From JANNSX01 sp031403155 (GTDB taxonomy: Bacteria; Pseudomonadota; Alphaproteobacteria; Rhizobiales; Hyphomicrobiaceae), in the NCBI GenBank assembly GCA_031403155.1, contig JANNSX010000066.1, forward strand, positions 1 through 13,647: 13,647 nucleotides of DNA. The letters run 5' to 3'. A model generated the notes under the pieces. It saw only the letters and a list, made by a program, of their open reading frames with translations, was not told where the DNA came from and did no database searches. This document shows, piece by piece, positions 1 to 6,867 of this stretch (positions within the stretch are counted from its first letter, which is position 1; each line of letters opens with the position of its first letter). A program made the translations under genes and the position numbers.

Positions 1-147
1 GGCAACTTTCCCCTAGGCGGCACGGACGCTTCTCTTGTGGTGCTCGCCGAGCGCCTCAATACCAATGTCCTGCTGTCCCTGGACCACCGTCATTTCGACG
101 CGATCCGGATGAAAAACGGAAGTTACTTCCGCCTGCTTCCCGATTAG
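1..147 (+). CDS. PIN-domain (VapC-like) ribonuclease, C-terminal fragment
   Basis: The window opens inside a reading frame that runs to a TAG at 145-147 and gives 48 residues. The visible part reads LGGTDASLVVLAERL, then a short strand ending SLDHRHFDAIR. This is the usual C-terminal third of a PIN-domain endoribonuclease of VapC type: an acidic residue in a T-D-A-S motif at the start of a helix, then a strand ending in an Asp and a H-F-x-x-[IV]-R signature. Family members are Mg-dependent RNases, usually the toxin of a toxin-antitoxin pair, with the antitoxin gene just upstream; that part lies outside the window. The next gene starts 34 nt after the stop. The PIN call rests on a short fragment, so family is reasonably sure but the toxin role is inference. 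Confidence 0.6.
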   Translation, partial: GNFPLGGTDASLVVLAERLNTNVLLSLDHRHFDAIRMKNGSYFRLLPD

Positions 148-181
148 CTCTCCAGGACTGGTCGCGGCGTAGACTGAAGGC

Positions 182-2209
182 ATGCCGAACCGACTCGCCG
201 GCGAGACCAGCCCCTACCTCCTCCAGCACAAGGACAATCCCGTCCACTGGTGGGGCTGGGGTCCGGAGGCACTGGCCGAGGCCAAGACTTCGGGCAAGCC
301 GATTCTGCTCTCGGTCGGTTATGCGGCCTGCCACTGGTGCCATGTCATGGCGCACGAGAGCTTCGAGGACGAGCCGACGGCCGAGCTGATGAACAAGCTC
401 TACGTCTGCATCAAGGTCGATCGCGAGGAGCGGCCCGACATCGACACCATTTACATGACGGCGCTGCACGCGACCGGCGAGCAAGGTGGCTGGCCGCTGA
501 CGATGTTCCTGACGCCGGACGCCCGCCCCTTCTTCGGTGGCACCTACTTCCCGCCGGAGGATCGCTACGGCCGGCCATCCTTCAAGCGCGTGCTGATCGA
601 GATCGCGCGCATCCATGCGGATGAGCGCGAGAAGGTCGAGAAGAACGCCGGCGCGTTGATGGCCCGCCTCAAGGCCGAGCGGCCGCGCGAGCATCAAGGT
701 CGCGTCAGCGAAGCCGGCCTCATGGATTTGGCCGAGCGGATGGTGCAGGCGGTCGATCCGGTGCATGGCGGCATGCAGGGCGCGCCGAAGTTCCCGCAGT
801 TCTCCTTTTTCTGGTTCCTGTGGCGAGCTGGAAACCGGTTCGACATTGCGCCCGCGAAGGATGCGGTGATCCGTACTCTGACGAATATCTGCCAGGGCGG
901 CATCTACGATCACATCGGCGGCGGTTTCGCGCGCTACTCCGTCGATGAGCGCTGGCTGGTGCCGCATTTCGAGAAAATGCTCTACGACAACGCGCTGCTC
1001 CTACAACTTCTGACAGAAGCCTGGAAGGCGACGAAATCGGAACTGTTCCGTAGGCGGATTGAAGAAACGATCAGCTTCGTCTTCCGTGAGATGCGCGCTC
1101 CCGACGGCGGATTTGCCGCATCCTGGGACGCCGATTCCGAAGGCGAGGAAGGCAAGTTTTACGTCTGGACCCCGAGTGAGATCGAAGTCGTGCTTGGTCG
1201 AGAGGACGCCGCCCTCTTCCGCCGGGTTTACGACATCACATTCGACGGAAACTTCGAAGGTCACAACAACCCCAACCGGCTGGCCAAGCTCGCGCTCGAG
1301 GACTTCGAGACCGAGCAGCATCTGGTGGAGCTCCGTGCCAAACTCTTTGCCCACCGCGAGAAACGCGTGAAGCCTGGCTTCGACGACAAGGTGCTCGCCG
1401 ACTGGAATGGGCTGATGATCGCGGCGATTGCTCAGACCGGCTTCGCATTCGGCGATCAGAAGATGATCGATGAGGTCCGGCCGGTCTACGACGCCGTGAA
1501 GCTGCTACTCGGCCGCGGCGATGGCCGGCTCTGGCATGCCTATCGCGCCGGTATCGCGAAGGCCCCGGCGACCTCAGCCGACTACGCGAACATGATTTTG
1601 GCCGCACTCGCGCTCCATCAGGTGACCGGCGAGGCGCACTACCTCGACGACGCCCGCAACTGGACCGCCATCCTCGATCGCCACTACTGGGCCGACGCGG
1701 GCGGCTACGCCTTCACGGCCGACGACACGGACGATCTGATCGTCCGCACCCGCGCCGGCCATGACGACGCCACGCCCAACGCCAACGGCACGATGGTCAC
1801 CAATCTCATGCAGCTCTACCTGCTGACGGGCGAAGGGGCCTACCGCGCCCGTGCCGACGCCATCATCGACTCGTTCCTGACCGAAACCATGTCGGTCCCC
1901 CACGGCCATACGGGCCTGCTCGGCGGCTCCATGGACGCGATCCTGCCTCAGCACATCGCGGTCATTGGCAGGGCGGGGGCAAGCGAGCTGATCGATGTGA
2001 TCCGCCAAACCACTCTCCCCGGAGCGGTCGTACAACACATCACCGATCCATCTCACATCCCCGTGACCTCACCACTACACGGCAAGACAGCGGCTGAGGA
2101 CGGTTCGGCGCGCGCTTACGTTTGCCTCGGCCCGGTCTGCTCCCTGCCGCTCGGGACACCGGAGGAACTGCGAACCCACCTCCGCTCGGTGCGTCATTCG
2201 AAGGCTTAA
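182..2209 (+). CDS. Thioredoxin-fold DUF255 protein (YyaL/SSP411 family)
   Basis: This 675-residue protein begins MPNRLAGETSPYLLQHKDNP, the hallmark N-terminus of the DUF255/YyaL/spermatogenesis-associated protein 20 family, so the ATG at 182 is well supported. Residues 1-165 form a thioredoxin-like domain with the motif C50-H-W-C53 followed by HVMAHESFED, and later GGWPLTMFLTPD and GGTYFPPE. The remainder resembles the alpha/alpha-toroid (six-hairpin glycosidase-like) fold of the family, with HFEKMLYDNALL, SWDADSEGEEGKFYVWT and DWNGLMIAA as recognisable blocks. Length is normal for the family. No signal peptide is seen, so it is probably cytoplasmic. Its biochemical activity is not established; a redox or sugar-related role has been suggested from the domains only. 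A weak GAAGG sits almost against the start codon. Nothing appears broken. Confidence 0.92.
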   Translation: MPNRLAGETSPYLLQHKDNPVHWWGWGPEALAEAKTSGKPILLSVGYAACHWCHVMAHESFEDEPTAELMNKLYVCIKVDREERPDIDTIYMTALHATGEQGGWPLTMFLTPDARPFFGGTYFPPEDRYGRPSFKRVLIEIARIHADEREKVEKNAGALMARLKAERPREHQGRVSEAGLMDLAERMVQAVDPVHGGMQGAPKFPQFSFFWFLWRAGNRFDIAPAKDAVIRTLTNICQGGIYDHIGGGFARYSVDERWLVPHFEKMLYDNALLLQLLTEAWKATKSELFRRRIEETISFVFREMRAPDGGFAASWDADSEGEEGKFYVWTPSEIEVVLGREDAALFRRVYDITFDGNFEGHNNPNRLAKLALEDFETEQHLVELRAKLFAHREKRVKPGFDDKVLADWNGLMIAAIAQTGFAFGDQKMIDEVRPVYDAVKLLLGRGDGRLWHAYRAGIAKAPATSADYANMILAALALHQVTGEAHYLDDARNWTAILDRHYWADAGGYAFTADDTDDLIVRTRAGHDDATPNANGTMVTNLMQLYLLTGEGAYRARADAIIDSFLTETMSVPHGHTGLLGGSMDAILPQHIAVIGRAGASELIDVIRQTTLPGAVVQHITDPSHIPVTSPLHGKTAAEDGSARAYVCLGPVCSLPLGTPEELRTHLRSVRHSKA

Positions 2210-2291
2210 CGAAGTCTCAATTTCGCTCCCGCATGTTCCCTCCCTGAGAAATTCGATTGGCGCGCTTTCGATCGCGCTCTCGGGGGGACCC

Positions 2292-3116
2292 ATGCGCCAG
2301 AAGATCGAGAACGCCCACAAGCATCTCTCCCGTTTCGGCGTCGTGCCCTTCGTCCGCTATGCGAAGATTCGCTATGTCGTGCGGCCATATCACCGGAAGC
2401 TCAACACGCCGTTGCCGGATATGACGCCCTACGACACGGCGATCCGGGGCAAGCACGGCCTGGAGATCGGTGGCCCGAGCTACTTCTTCCGGGTCGATGG
2501 ACAGCTTCCCGTCTACGGCCGCGCCGGCACCATGGACAACTGCAACTACGCCTCGACGACGTTTTGGGAAGGCGAGATCACGACATCCGAGTTCGAGGTT
2601 GAAGGCCGCATGCTCGGCCGCCAGTTCGCCGCCGAGGCGACAATCGTCGATCAAGCCGCGCCCAATCCGCCCTATGACTTCATCGTCTCTTCGAACTGCA
2701 TCGAGCACATCACCAATCCGCTGAAAGCCTTCCGCGCCATGGCCGCGATCCTGGCGCCGGGTGGTGCGCTCATCGCCGTGTTGCCGCGCAAGGAAACGAA
2801 TTTCGACCACCGCCGCATGGTGACGGAGTTCGGCCACCTGCTCGAGGATTTCGCCAAGGATGTCGGCGAGGACGATCTGACCCATAAAGATGAGTTCGCC
2901 AAGAACTTCGACATCTCGCTCGCCCATTTCTTTCCAAGCCGGGACGCCTTCCTGGAGACGATCCAGAACAATATCGCACATCGCTACATGCACCATCACG
3001 TGTTCGATCTCAGCCTGCTCCGCCAGTGCGTGGCGTATGCGGGGCTGGAAACGGTCGACGCGCGGAGTGCGGGCACGGATTATGTGATTTTGGCGCGGAA
3101 GCCGAAGACCAGCTAA
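2292..3116 (+). CDS. Class I SAM-dependent methyltransferase
   Basis: This 274-residue protein carries the motifs of a Rossmann-fold methyltransferase of the Methyltransf_11/25 type. Motif I is GLEIGGPS at residues 56-63. The motif IV region is YDFIVSSNCIEHI at 128-140. APGGALIAVLP at 155-165 matches the post-motif LkPGG-hhhhxxP strand. The SAM site is therefore credible. The substrate is unknown. The E-I-G-G-P-S variant of motif I occurs in methyltransferases found near glycan and cell-surface genes, but no such neighbour is visible here. A His-rich stretch, HRYMHHH, lies near residue 230. A G-rich Shine-Dalgarno (GGGGGGA) ends three bases before the ATG. The gene follows the DUF255 gene by 82 nt and is convergent with rho. 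Confidence 0.82.
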   Translation: MRQKIENAHKHLSRFGVVPFVRYAKIRYVVRPYHRKLNTPLPDMTPYDTAIRGKHGLEIGGPSYFFRVDGQLPVYGRAGTMDNCNYASTTFWEGEITTSEFEVEGRMLGRQFAAEATIVDQAAPNPPYDFIVSSNCIEHITNPLKAFRAMAAILAPGGALIAVLPRKETNFDHRRMVTEFGHLLEDFAKDVGEDDLTHKDEFAKNFDISLAHFFPSRDAFLETIQNNIAHRYMHHHVFDLSLLRQCVAYAGLETVDARSAGTDYVILARKPKTS

Positions 3117-3143
3117 GTGGGGCTCGCACGGAGCTTGGATTTT

Positions 3144-3170
3144 CGTCATTCCCGCGAAGGCGGGAACCCA
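3144..3170. repeat. REP-like GC-rich hairpin
   Basis: TTCCCGC (3149-3155) and GCGGGAA (3160-3166) form a perfect 7-bp stem over a GAAG loop, inside the context GTCATTCCCGCG...GGGAACCCAG. This matches the extragenic palindrome widespread in proteobacterial genomes whose reverse complement reads as the peptide SRLRGNDE. It lies 28 nt after the methyltransferase stop. It could stabilise the 3' end of that transcript. No U-tract follows, so it is not a standard intrinsic terminator. Confidence 0.7.
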
Positions 3171-3174
3171 GACA

Positions 3175-3226
3175 TGCCACGGTCGGTACGTAGTCTCCTA
3201 AACTCGGGCAACTGAACGTCGTGGCA
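3175..3226. repeat. Spaced 7-bp inverted repeat beside the REP-like hairpin
   Basis: TGCCACG at 3175-3181 is matched by CGTGGCA at 3220-3226 with 38 nt between. It begins 5 nt after the REP-like unit. It may be the outer part of a composite extragenic element or chance; I cannot tell which. Confidence 0.3.
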
Positions 3227-3275
3227 GCCGTTCGCCGCAATCCCACACCTCCACGCCAAGCCTGACATGGCTAGG

Positions 3276-3293
3276 CGGCCGCCTGCGCGGCCG
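3276..3293 (-). terminator. Possible rho gene 3' hairpin
   Basis: CGGCCGC (3276-3282) and GCGGCCG (3287-3293) form a perfect 7-bp stem with a 4-base loop, 60 nt downstream of the rho stop codon on the minus strand. There is no run of U after the stem in either direction. It may be a Rho-independent pause or a 3' stabilising hairpin rather than a true intrinsic terminator. Confidence 0.3.
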
Positions 3294-3353
3294 TGACGGT
3301 GGGGAGGGGCTCTCGCAGGCTACAACGCAGAGTATGGCGAAACCGCTGGTTCC

Positions 3354-4619
3354 TTACGCATTCATGCTGGTGAAGAAGTCGTTGTTCGACTTGGTCGCGC
3401 GGAGCTTGTCGAGCAGGAAGTCGATGCTCTCCATGGAACCCATGGGATTGAGGATGCGCCGCAGCACGAACACTTTTTTCAACTGATCCGGCGTCGTCAG
3501 CAAATCCTCCTTGCGGGTGCCGGATTTGGCAATGTCGATGGCCGGGAACACGCGCTTGTCGGCAACCTTGCGGTCGAGCACGAGCTCGGAGTTACCGGTG
3601 CCCTTGAACTCCTCGAAGATCACCTCGTCCATGCGGCTACCGGTGTCGATCAAGGCGGTTGCGATGATGGTGAGCGAGCCGCCCTCCTCGATGTTGCGCG
3701 CGGCACCGAAGAAGCGCTTCGGCCGCTGCAGGGCGTTGGAGTCGACGCCACCCGTCAGCACCTTGCCGGATGAGGGAACGACGGTGTTGTAGGCCCGGCC
3801 GAGGCGGGTGATGCTATCGAGCAGGATGACGACATCCCGCTTGTGCTCGACGAGGCGTTTCGCCTTCTCGATCACCATCTCGGCGACCGCGACGTGGCGC
3901 GCCGCCGGCTCGTCGAAGGTCGAGGAAACGACCTCGCCCTTCACCGAGCGCTGCATGTCGGTGACCTCTTCCGGCCGCTCGTCGATGAGCAGCACGATCA
4001 GATAGCACTCCGGATGATTGGCGGTGATCGAGTGGGCGATGTTCTGCAGGATCACCGTCTTGCCGGTCCGCGGCTGGGCGACGATGAGCCCGCGCTGCCC
4101 CTTGCCGATCGGCGCCACGATGTCGATGACGCGCGGCGTCAGGTCCTTGATGGTCGGGTTCTCGACCTCCATCTTCAGCCGCTCGGTCGGATAGAGCGGC
4201 GTCAGATTGTCGAAGTGAATCTTGTGACGGACGGCTTCCGGATCCTCGAAATTGATCGTGTTGACCTTGAGCAGCGCGAAGTAGCGCTCGCCTTCCTTGG
4301 GTCCCCGGATCTCGCCATCGACGGTGTCGCCGGTTCTGAGACCAAAGCGGCGGATCTGGCTTGGGCTCACATAGATATCATCGGGGCCGGGGAGATAGTT
4401 GGCGTCCGGCGAACGCAGGAAGCCGAAGCCGTCCATCAACACCTCGACGACGCCGGTGCCGATGATGTTGATGTCCTTGGCCGCGAGCTGCTTCAGGATC
4501 GCGAACATCAGCTCTTGCTTCCTGAGCGAGCTCGCGTTCTCGACCTGAACCTCCTCGGCGAAGCTCAACAGCTCCACGGGGTTCTTCTGCTTCAGGTCTT
4601 CGAGTTTCATTTCTTGCAT
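3354..4619 (-). CDS. rho: Transcription termination factor Rho
   Basis: Rho is the hexameric RNA-dependent ATPase/helicase that ends transcription at C-rich, unstructured RNA. The protein is 421 residues from the ATG at 4619, close to the E. coli length. In order: an N-terminal helical domain (LEDLKQKNPVELLSFAEE, RKQELMFAILK); the cold-shock-like RNA-binding domain with GFGFLRSP, YVSPSQIRRFGLRTGD (about 50-125); the Walker A loop AQPRTGKT (about 181-188); Walker B DVVILLDS followed by ITRLGRAYNT; and the conserved PKRFFGAARNIEEGGSLTIIATALIDTGSRMDEVIFEEFKGTGN block. A TTG at 4622 directly precedes the ATG in frame. The ATG is preferred because the GGAG at 4631-4628 then has an 8-nt spacing. 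The gene lies 233 nt downstream of hemJ in the same direction, the usual alphaproteobacterial order. Nothing is missing. Confidence 0.97.
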   Translation of the reverse strand: MQEMKLEDLKQKNPVELLSFAEEVQVENASSLRKQELMFAILKQLAAKDINIIGTGVVEVLMDGFGFLRSPDANYLPGPDDIYVSPSQIRRFGLRTGDTVDGEIRGPKEGERYFALLKVNTINFEDPEAVRHKIHFDNLTPLYPTERLKMEVENPTIKDLTPRVIDIVAPIGKGQRGLIVAQPRTGKTVILQNIAHSITANHPECYLIVLLIDERPEEVTDMQRSVKGEVVSSTFDEPAARHVAVAEMVIEKAKRLVEHKRDVVILLDSITRLGRAYNTVVPSSGKVLTGGVDSNALQRPKRFFGAARNIEEGGSLTIIATALIDTGSRMDEVIFEEFKGTGNSELVLDRKVADKRVFPAIDIAKSGTRKEDLLTTPDQLKKVFVLRRILNPMGSMESIDFLLDKLRATKSNNDFFTSMNA

Positions 4620-4731
4620 CAAATAGTCTCCGGGGAGGGGTGGGCCGCGCGGGTGAAATGGCGCGGCCGATAAGGGGAGGGAAGGGTAGAATCAGGGGGA
4701 ACAGATCCGGCGCTGCTTGAATGTGCAGCGC
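4620..4731 (-). promoter_or_regulatory. C-rich, structured 5' leader of rho
   Basis: Upstream of rho on its sense strand there is first a 7-bp hairpin (GCGCTGC/GCAGCGC, 4710-4731). A strikingly C-rich, G-poor stretch follows (4704-4671: 17 C against 2 G in 34 nt). Then comes a perfect 8-bp hairpin (GGCCGCGC/GCGCGGCC, 4643-4650 and 4661-4668) just before the ribosome-binding site. Rho is known to repress its own gene by premature termination in E. coli. A C>G, unstructured segment is what a rut site looks like. The regulatory role here is inference from composition and position. Confidence 0.45.
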
Positions 4732-4852
4732 TCCACGGCTCTAACGGCAAGGGAGCCTTACCGGTACTGTCCTGTGAAGGAACGAGATATCGATCTTATA
4801 GCAGAAGCCTCGCCGTACTGGAAGGGCATCATTCGAGGGTGTTGATGACGCA

Positions 4853-5386
4853 TCAAAATGGCTTCACGATGACAAGGATGACGATGCCCACCATCAGCAG
4901 CGCCGGAACCTCGTTCAGCATGCGCCAGTGGCGGGGTGTACGGTCGTTGCGATCCTCGGCGAACTTGCGGACGGCGGCCGATAGGTAGCCGTGCAGCGCC
5001 GACAGCGCGATGACCAGCGCGAGCTTCGCGTGGAACCATGCGGAGCCGAAGAAATCCGCCTGCCAGGCGAGCCAGAGGCCGAGCCCCCAGGCGATCACCA
5101 TGGCAGGGTTGATGATGATGCGGAGCAGGCGCCGCTCCATGATTTTGAAGGTTTCCGACTGAGCCGAGCCCACGGGCGCCTCCGCGTGATAGACGAACAG
5201 GCGCGGCAGATAGAGCATGCCGGCCATCCAGGCGATGATAGCCATGACGTGGACGGCCTTGACCCAGAGATAGGCCTCGCCGCCGAGCAGCCAGATGGCG
5301 GCGGCGACAAGGACAGCCGTGATCGCGAGCGCAATGGCGGCGCGGACGGCGGGCGCTTCGGGACCGGAGGGCTGGGTTTCAGACAT
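4853..5386 (-). CDS. hemJ: Protoporphyrinogen IX oxidase HemJ
   Basis: HemJ is the haem-binding inner-membrane enzyme that oxidises protoporphyrinogen IX to protoporphyrin IX in bacteria lacking HemG and HemY. The 177-residue protein has four or five hydrophobic segments (about 16-35, 44-65, 92-109, 118-138, 160-176). It carries the family's conserved residues: WVKAVHVM (His46), LPRLFVYH (His67), KIMERRLLRIIINPAM, WFHAKLALV (His119, Lys121) and RMLNEVPALL. The ATG at 5384-5386 lies inside the 3' end of hemE; the two genes overlap by 8 nt (ATGTCTGA), which implies translational coupling. Two successive steps of late haem synthesis (HemE, then HemJ) thus sit together. The start is supported by this overlap. 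The polar N-terminus (about 15 residues) is longer than in some homologues but unremarkable. Confidence 0.95.
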   Translation of the reverse strand: MSETQPSGPEAPAVRAAIALAITAVLVAAAIWLLGGEAYLWVKAVHVMAIIAWMAGMLYLPRLFVYHAEAPVGSAQSETFKIMERRLLRIIINPAMVIAWGLGLWLAWQADFFGSAWFHAKLALVIALSALHGYLSAAVRKFAEDRNDRTPRHWRMLNEVPALLMVGIVILVIVKPF

Positions 5387-6446
5387 GCCTGCCGCCTCCG
5401 CGACGAACGCGGTCGACCAGTTGCTTCACGTGCTCCGGCGGCGTCTGCGGGACGATGCCGTGGCCGAGGTTGAAGATGAAGCGGTGATTCGCCATAGCCT
5501 CGATCGTCAAATCGATCTCGCGGTCGAGGGCCGTTCCTCCGGCAACCAGCAGCAAGGGATCGAGCTTGCCTTGCACGGCCGCAATCGTCGCCAGCTCCTG
5601 CATGGTCGAGTGTGACATGGCTGTGTCGCAGCCGATGGCGTCGACGCCTGTTGTTCTGACGTAATCGCCGCCGCGATTGCCGGCACCGCGCGGAAAACCG
5701 ATGATCGGGGTGTCGATCCCTATGGCACGCAAGCCTTCGACGATTCGCCTGGTCGGCACAACCGACCAGGTTTCGAACTCGCTATCCGGCAGCGATCCCG
5801 CCCAGGTGTCGAAAATCTGCACGACATCGGCCCCGGCCTCGATCTGCGCCGACAGATGCTCGACGGACGCCTCGACCAGCAGATCGATGAGCTTCTGGAA
5901 CCCTGCCCGATCCCGATAGGCCCAAAGCCGCGCCGGCGCCTGATCCGTCGTCCCCTGCCCGGCAACCATATAGGTCGCCACCGTCCAGGGCGCGCCGCAG
6001 AAGCCGATGAGGGCGGTTTCCCTTGGCAGGGCCGCCCGAGTGCGCGCCACGGCCTCGTAGACGGGCGCCAGCCGCTCTGTGAGCCCTTCCAGCCGCAGCC
6101 CGGCCACCGCTTCGGCCGTCGTGACAGGATCGAGCCGTGGCCCCTCGCCCTCGACGAAGCGGACCGGCTGGCCGAGCGCCCACGGCACCACCAGGATATC
6201 CGAGAAAATAATCGCCGCATCGAAGCCATAGCGGCGAATGGGCTGGAGGGTGACCTCGGTCGCCAGTTCCGGATTGAAGCAGAGATCGAGGAAGGCACCC
6301 GCCTTGGCCCGTACCTCCCGGTACTCGGGAAGGTATCGCCCAGCCTGACGCATGAGCCATATCGGAGGCGTCGCCAGGGTCTCCCCTGAAAACACCTTCA
6401 GCAGGGCCTGTTTCGCTGCTGCTGCTGGCTTGCTCGACCCACTCAC
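5379..6446 (-). CDS. hemE: Uroporphyrinogen decarboxylase HemE
   Basis: HemE removes the four acetate carboxyls of uroporphyrinogen III to give coproporphyrinogen III in the cytoplasm. Both family signatures are present: PPIWLMRQAGRYLPEYR (residues 27-43 from the start chosen here) and GFCGAPWTVATYMVAG. The catalytic Asp sits in AAIIFSDILVVP (Asp83), and DVVQIFDTWAG and GFPRGAG are also intact. I chose the GTG at 6446-6444 (355 residues, close to the 354 of E. coli) because TTGGAG lies 6 nt upstream of it. A longer in-frame TTG start at 6458 (359 residues) has its GGAG only 2 nt away and is less likely. The start codon faces the candidate origin; the 3' end overlaps hemJ by 8 nt. Confidence 0.97.
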   Translation of the reverse strand: MSGSSKPAAAAKQALLKVFSGETLATPPIWLMRQAGRYLPEYREVRAKAGAFLDLCFNPELATEVTLQPIRRYGFDAAIIFSDILVVPWALGQPVRFVEGEGPRLDPVTTAEAVAGLRLEGLTERLAPVYEAVARTRAALPRETALIGFCGAPWTVATYMVAGQGTTDQAPARLWAYRDRAGFQKLIDLLVEASVEHLSAQIEAGADVVQIFDTWAGSLPDSEFETWSVVPTRRIVEGLRAIGIDTPIIGFPRGAGNRGGDYVRTTGVDAIGCDTAMSHSTMQELATIAAVQGKLDPLLLVAGGTALDREIDLTIEAMANHRFIFNLGHGIVPQTPPEHVKQLVDRVRRGGGRHV

Positions 6447-6467
6447 GCGTTTCTCCAAAGCTCCGGT

Positions 6468-6494
6468 AAGATTCCTTTCTTCGAAAGGATTCTT
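6468..6494. repeat. Hairpin in hemE leader with a GATTC in each arm
   Basis: AAGATTCCTTTC and GAAAGGATTCTT flank a TTC loop and pair over 12 positions with one T-T mismatch. Each arm contains a GANTC site (6470-6474, 6488-6492). The structure lies 21 nt upstream of the preferred hemE start, so it would be in the hemE mRNA leader as well as at the edge of the candidate origin. Confidence 0.5.
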
Positions 6495-6616
6495 GAAGAT
6501 GTTTCTATTACCGGACTGGATAACGAGTATTGCTAGTTATCACCAGCCGCCCCACAGCTTTCGAGGCAACGCGCCGGGCAAGGCCGTTCCGGGCCGAGAC
6601 TCCATTTGCGTTGGGA

Positions 6617-6632
6617 GGAATCGGCCGATTCC
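6617..6632. repeat. Perfect 16-bp palindrome GGAATCGGCCGATTCC
   Basis: This self-complementary 16-mer lies in the middle of the hemE/DUF299 intergenic region and contains a GANTC site in each half (6618-6622 and 6627-6631). It could be an operator for a dimeric regulator or part of the origin architecture. No specific protein is assigned. Confidence 0.55.
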
Positions 6633-6867
6633 CTTTTTGCCTCCGTGTGATAGATAGTCCCGCCGGGCCCCGCACGGTTGTCGATTGATTGTGGATGAGC
6701 ATCGGGGCTGGCACCGCTAAGCCGGAATCCCACGGGGAAGCGCGTCAGCCTGTTTCGATTTCCCCAGCCGGTCTGGCTGTGGACGGGTTTCGGGATAATC
6801 TGGCGAGCGGGGCCGAGCCGGACCAGCTCGCCGTCGAAGAGGCCAAGTTATCAACAGTGATCCACAG

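Larger units (their letters stand above)
6447..6867. other. Candidate chromosomal replication origin (oriC)
   Basis: This 421-nt gene-free stretch separates divergent hemE and the DUF299 gene. In Caulobacter crescentus the chromosomal origin lies between hemE and the RP001 homologue, which is a DUF299 (UPF0085) gene; this is the same interval. DnaA-box-like 9-mers with one mismatch to TTATCCACA occur at 6690-6698 (minus, TCATCCACA), 6848-6856 (plus, TTATCAACA) and 6858-6866 (plus, TGATCCACA). Two-mismatch boxes occur at 6515-6523 (minus), 6537-6545 (plus) and 6790-6798 (minus). The hemE side (about 6485-6545) is relatively AT-rich and could unwind. Six GANTC methylation sites and a 16-bp palindrome are present. 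I see no TTAA-N7-TTAA CtrA site. Function is inferred from synteny and motifs. Confidence 0.6.

Noticed and set aside
56..967. Long open frame on the minus strand opposite the DUF255 gene
   Set aside because: It is antisense to a clear family member, has Arg/Ala/Gly-rich composition typical of GC-rich shadow frames, and no recognisable motif.
2217..3149. 310-codon minus-strand open frame opposite the methyltransferase
   Set aside because: The plus strand encodes clear methyltransferase motifs; the antisense translation has no domain and its start lies in the REP-like repeat.
3010..3246. Small minus-strand frame containing the peptide GSRLRGNDE
   Set aside because: This peptide is the well-known spurious translation of the REP-like palindrome at 3144-3170.
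3843..4673. 276-codon plus-strand frame opposite rho
   Set aside because: Asp/Arg-rich shadow of an unmistakable Rho coding sequence.
6447..6867. CtrA-type TTAA-N7-TTAA sites in the candidate origin
   Set aside because: No TTAA occurs in the interval, so Caulobacter-style CtrA control is not supported.
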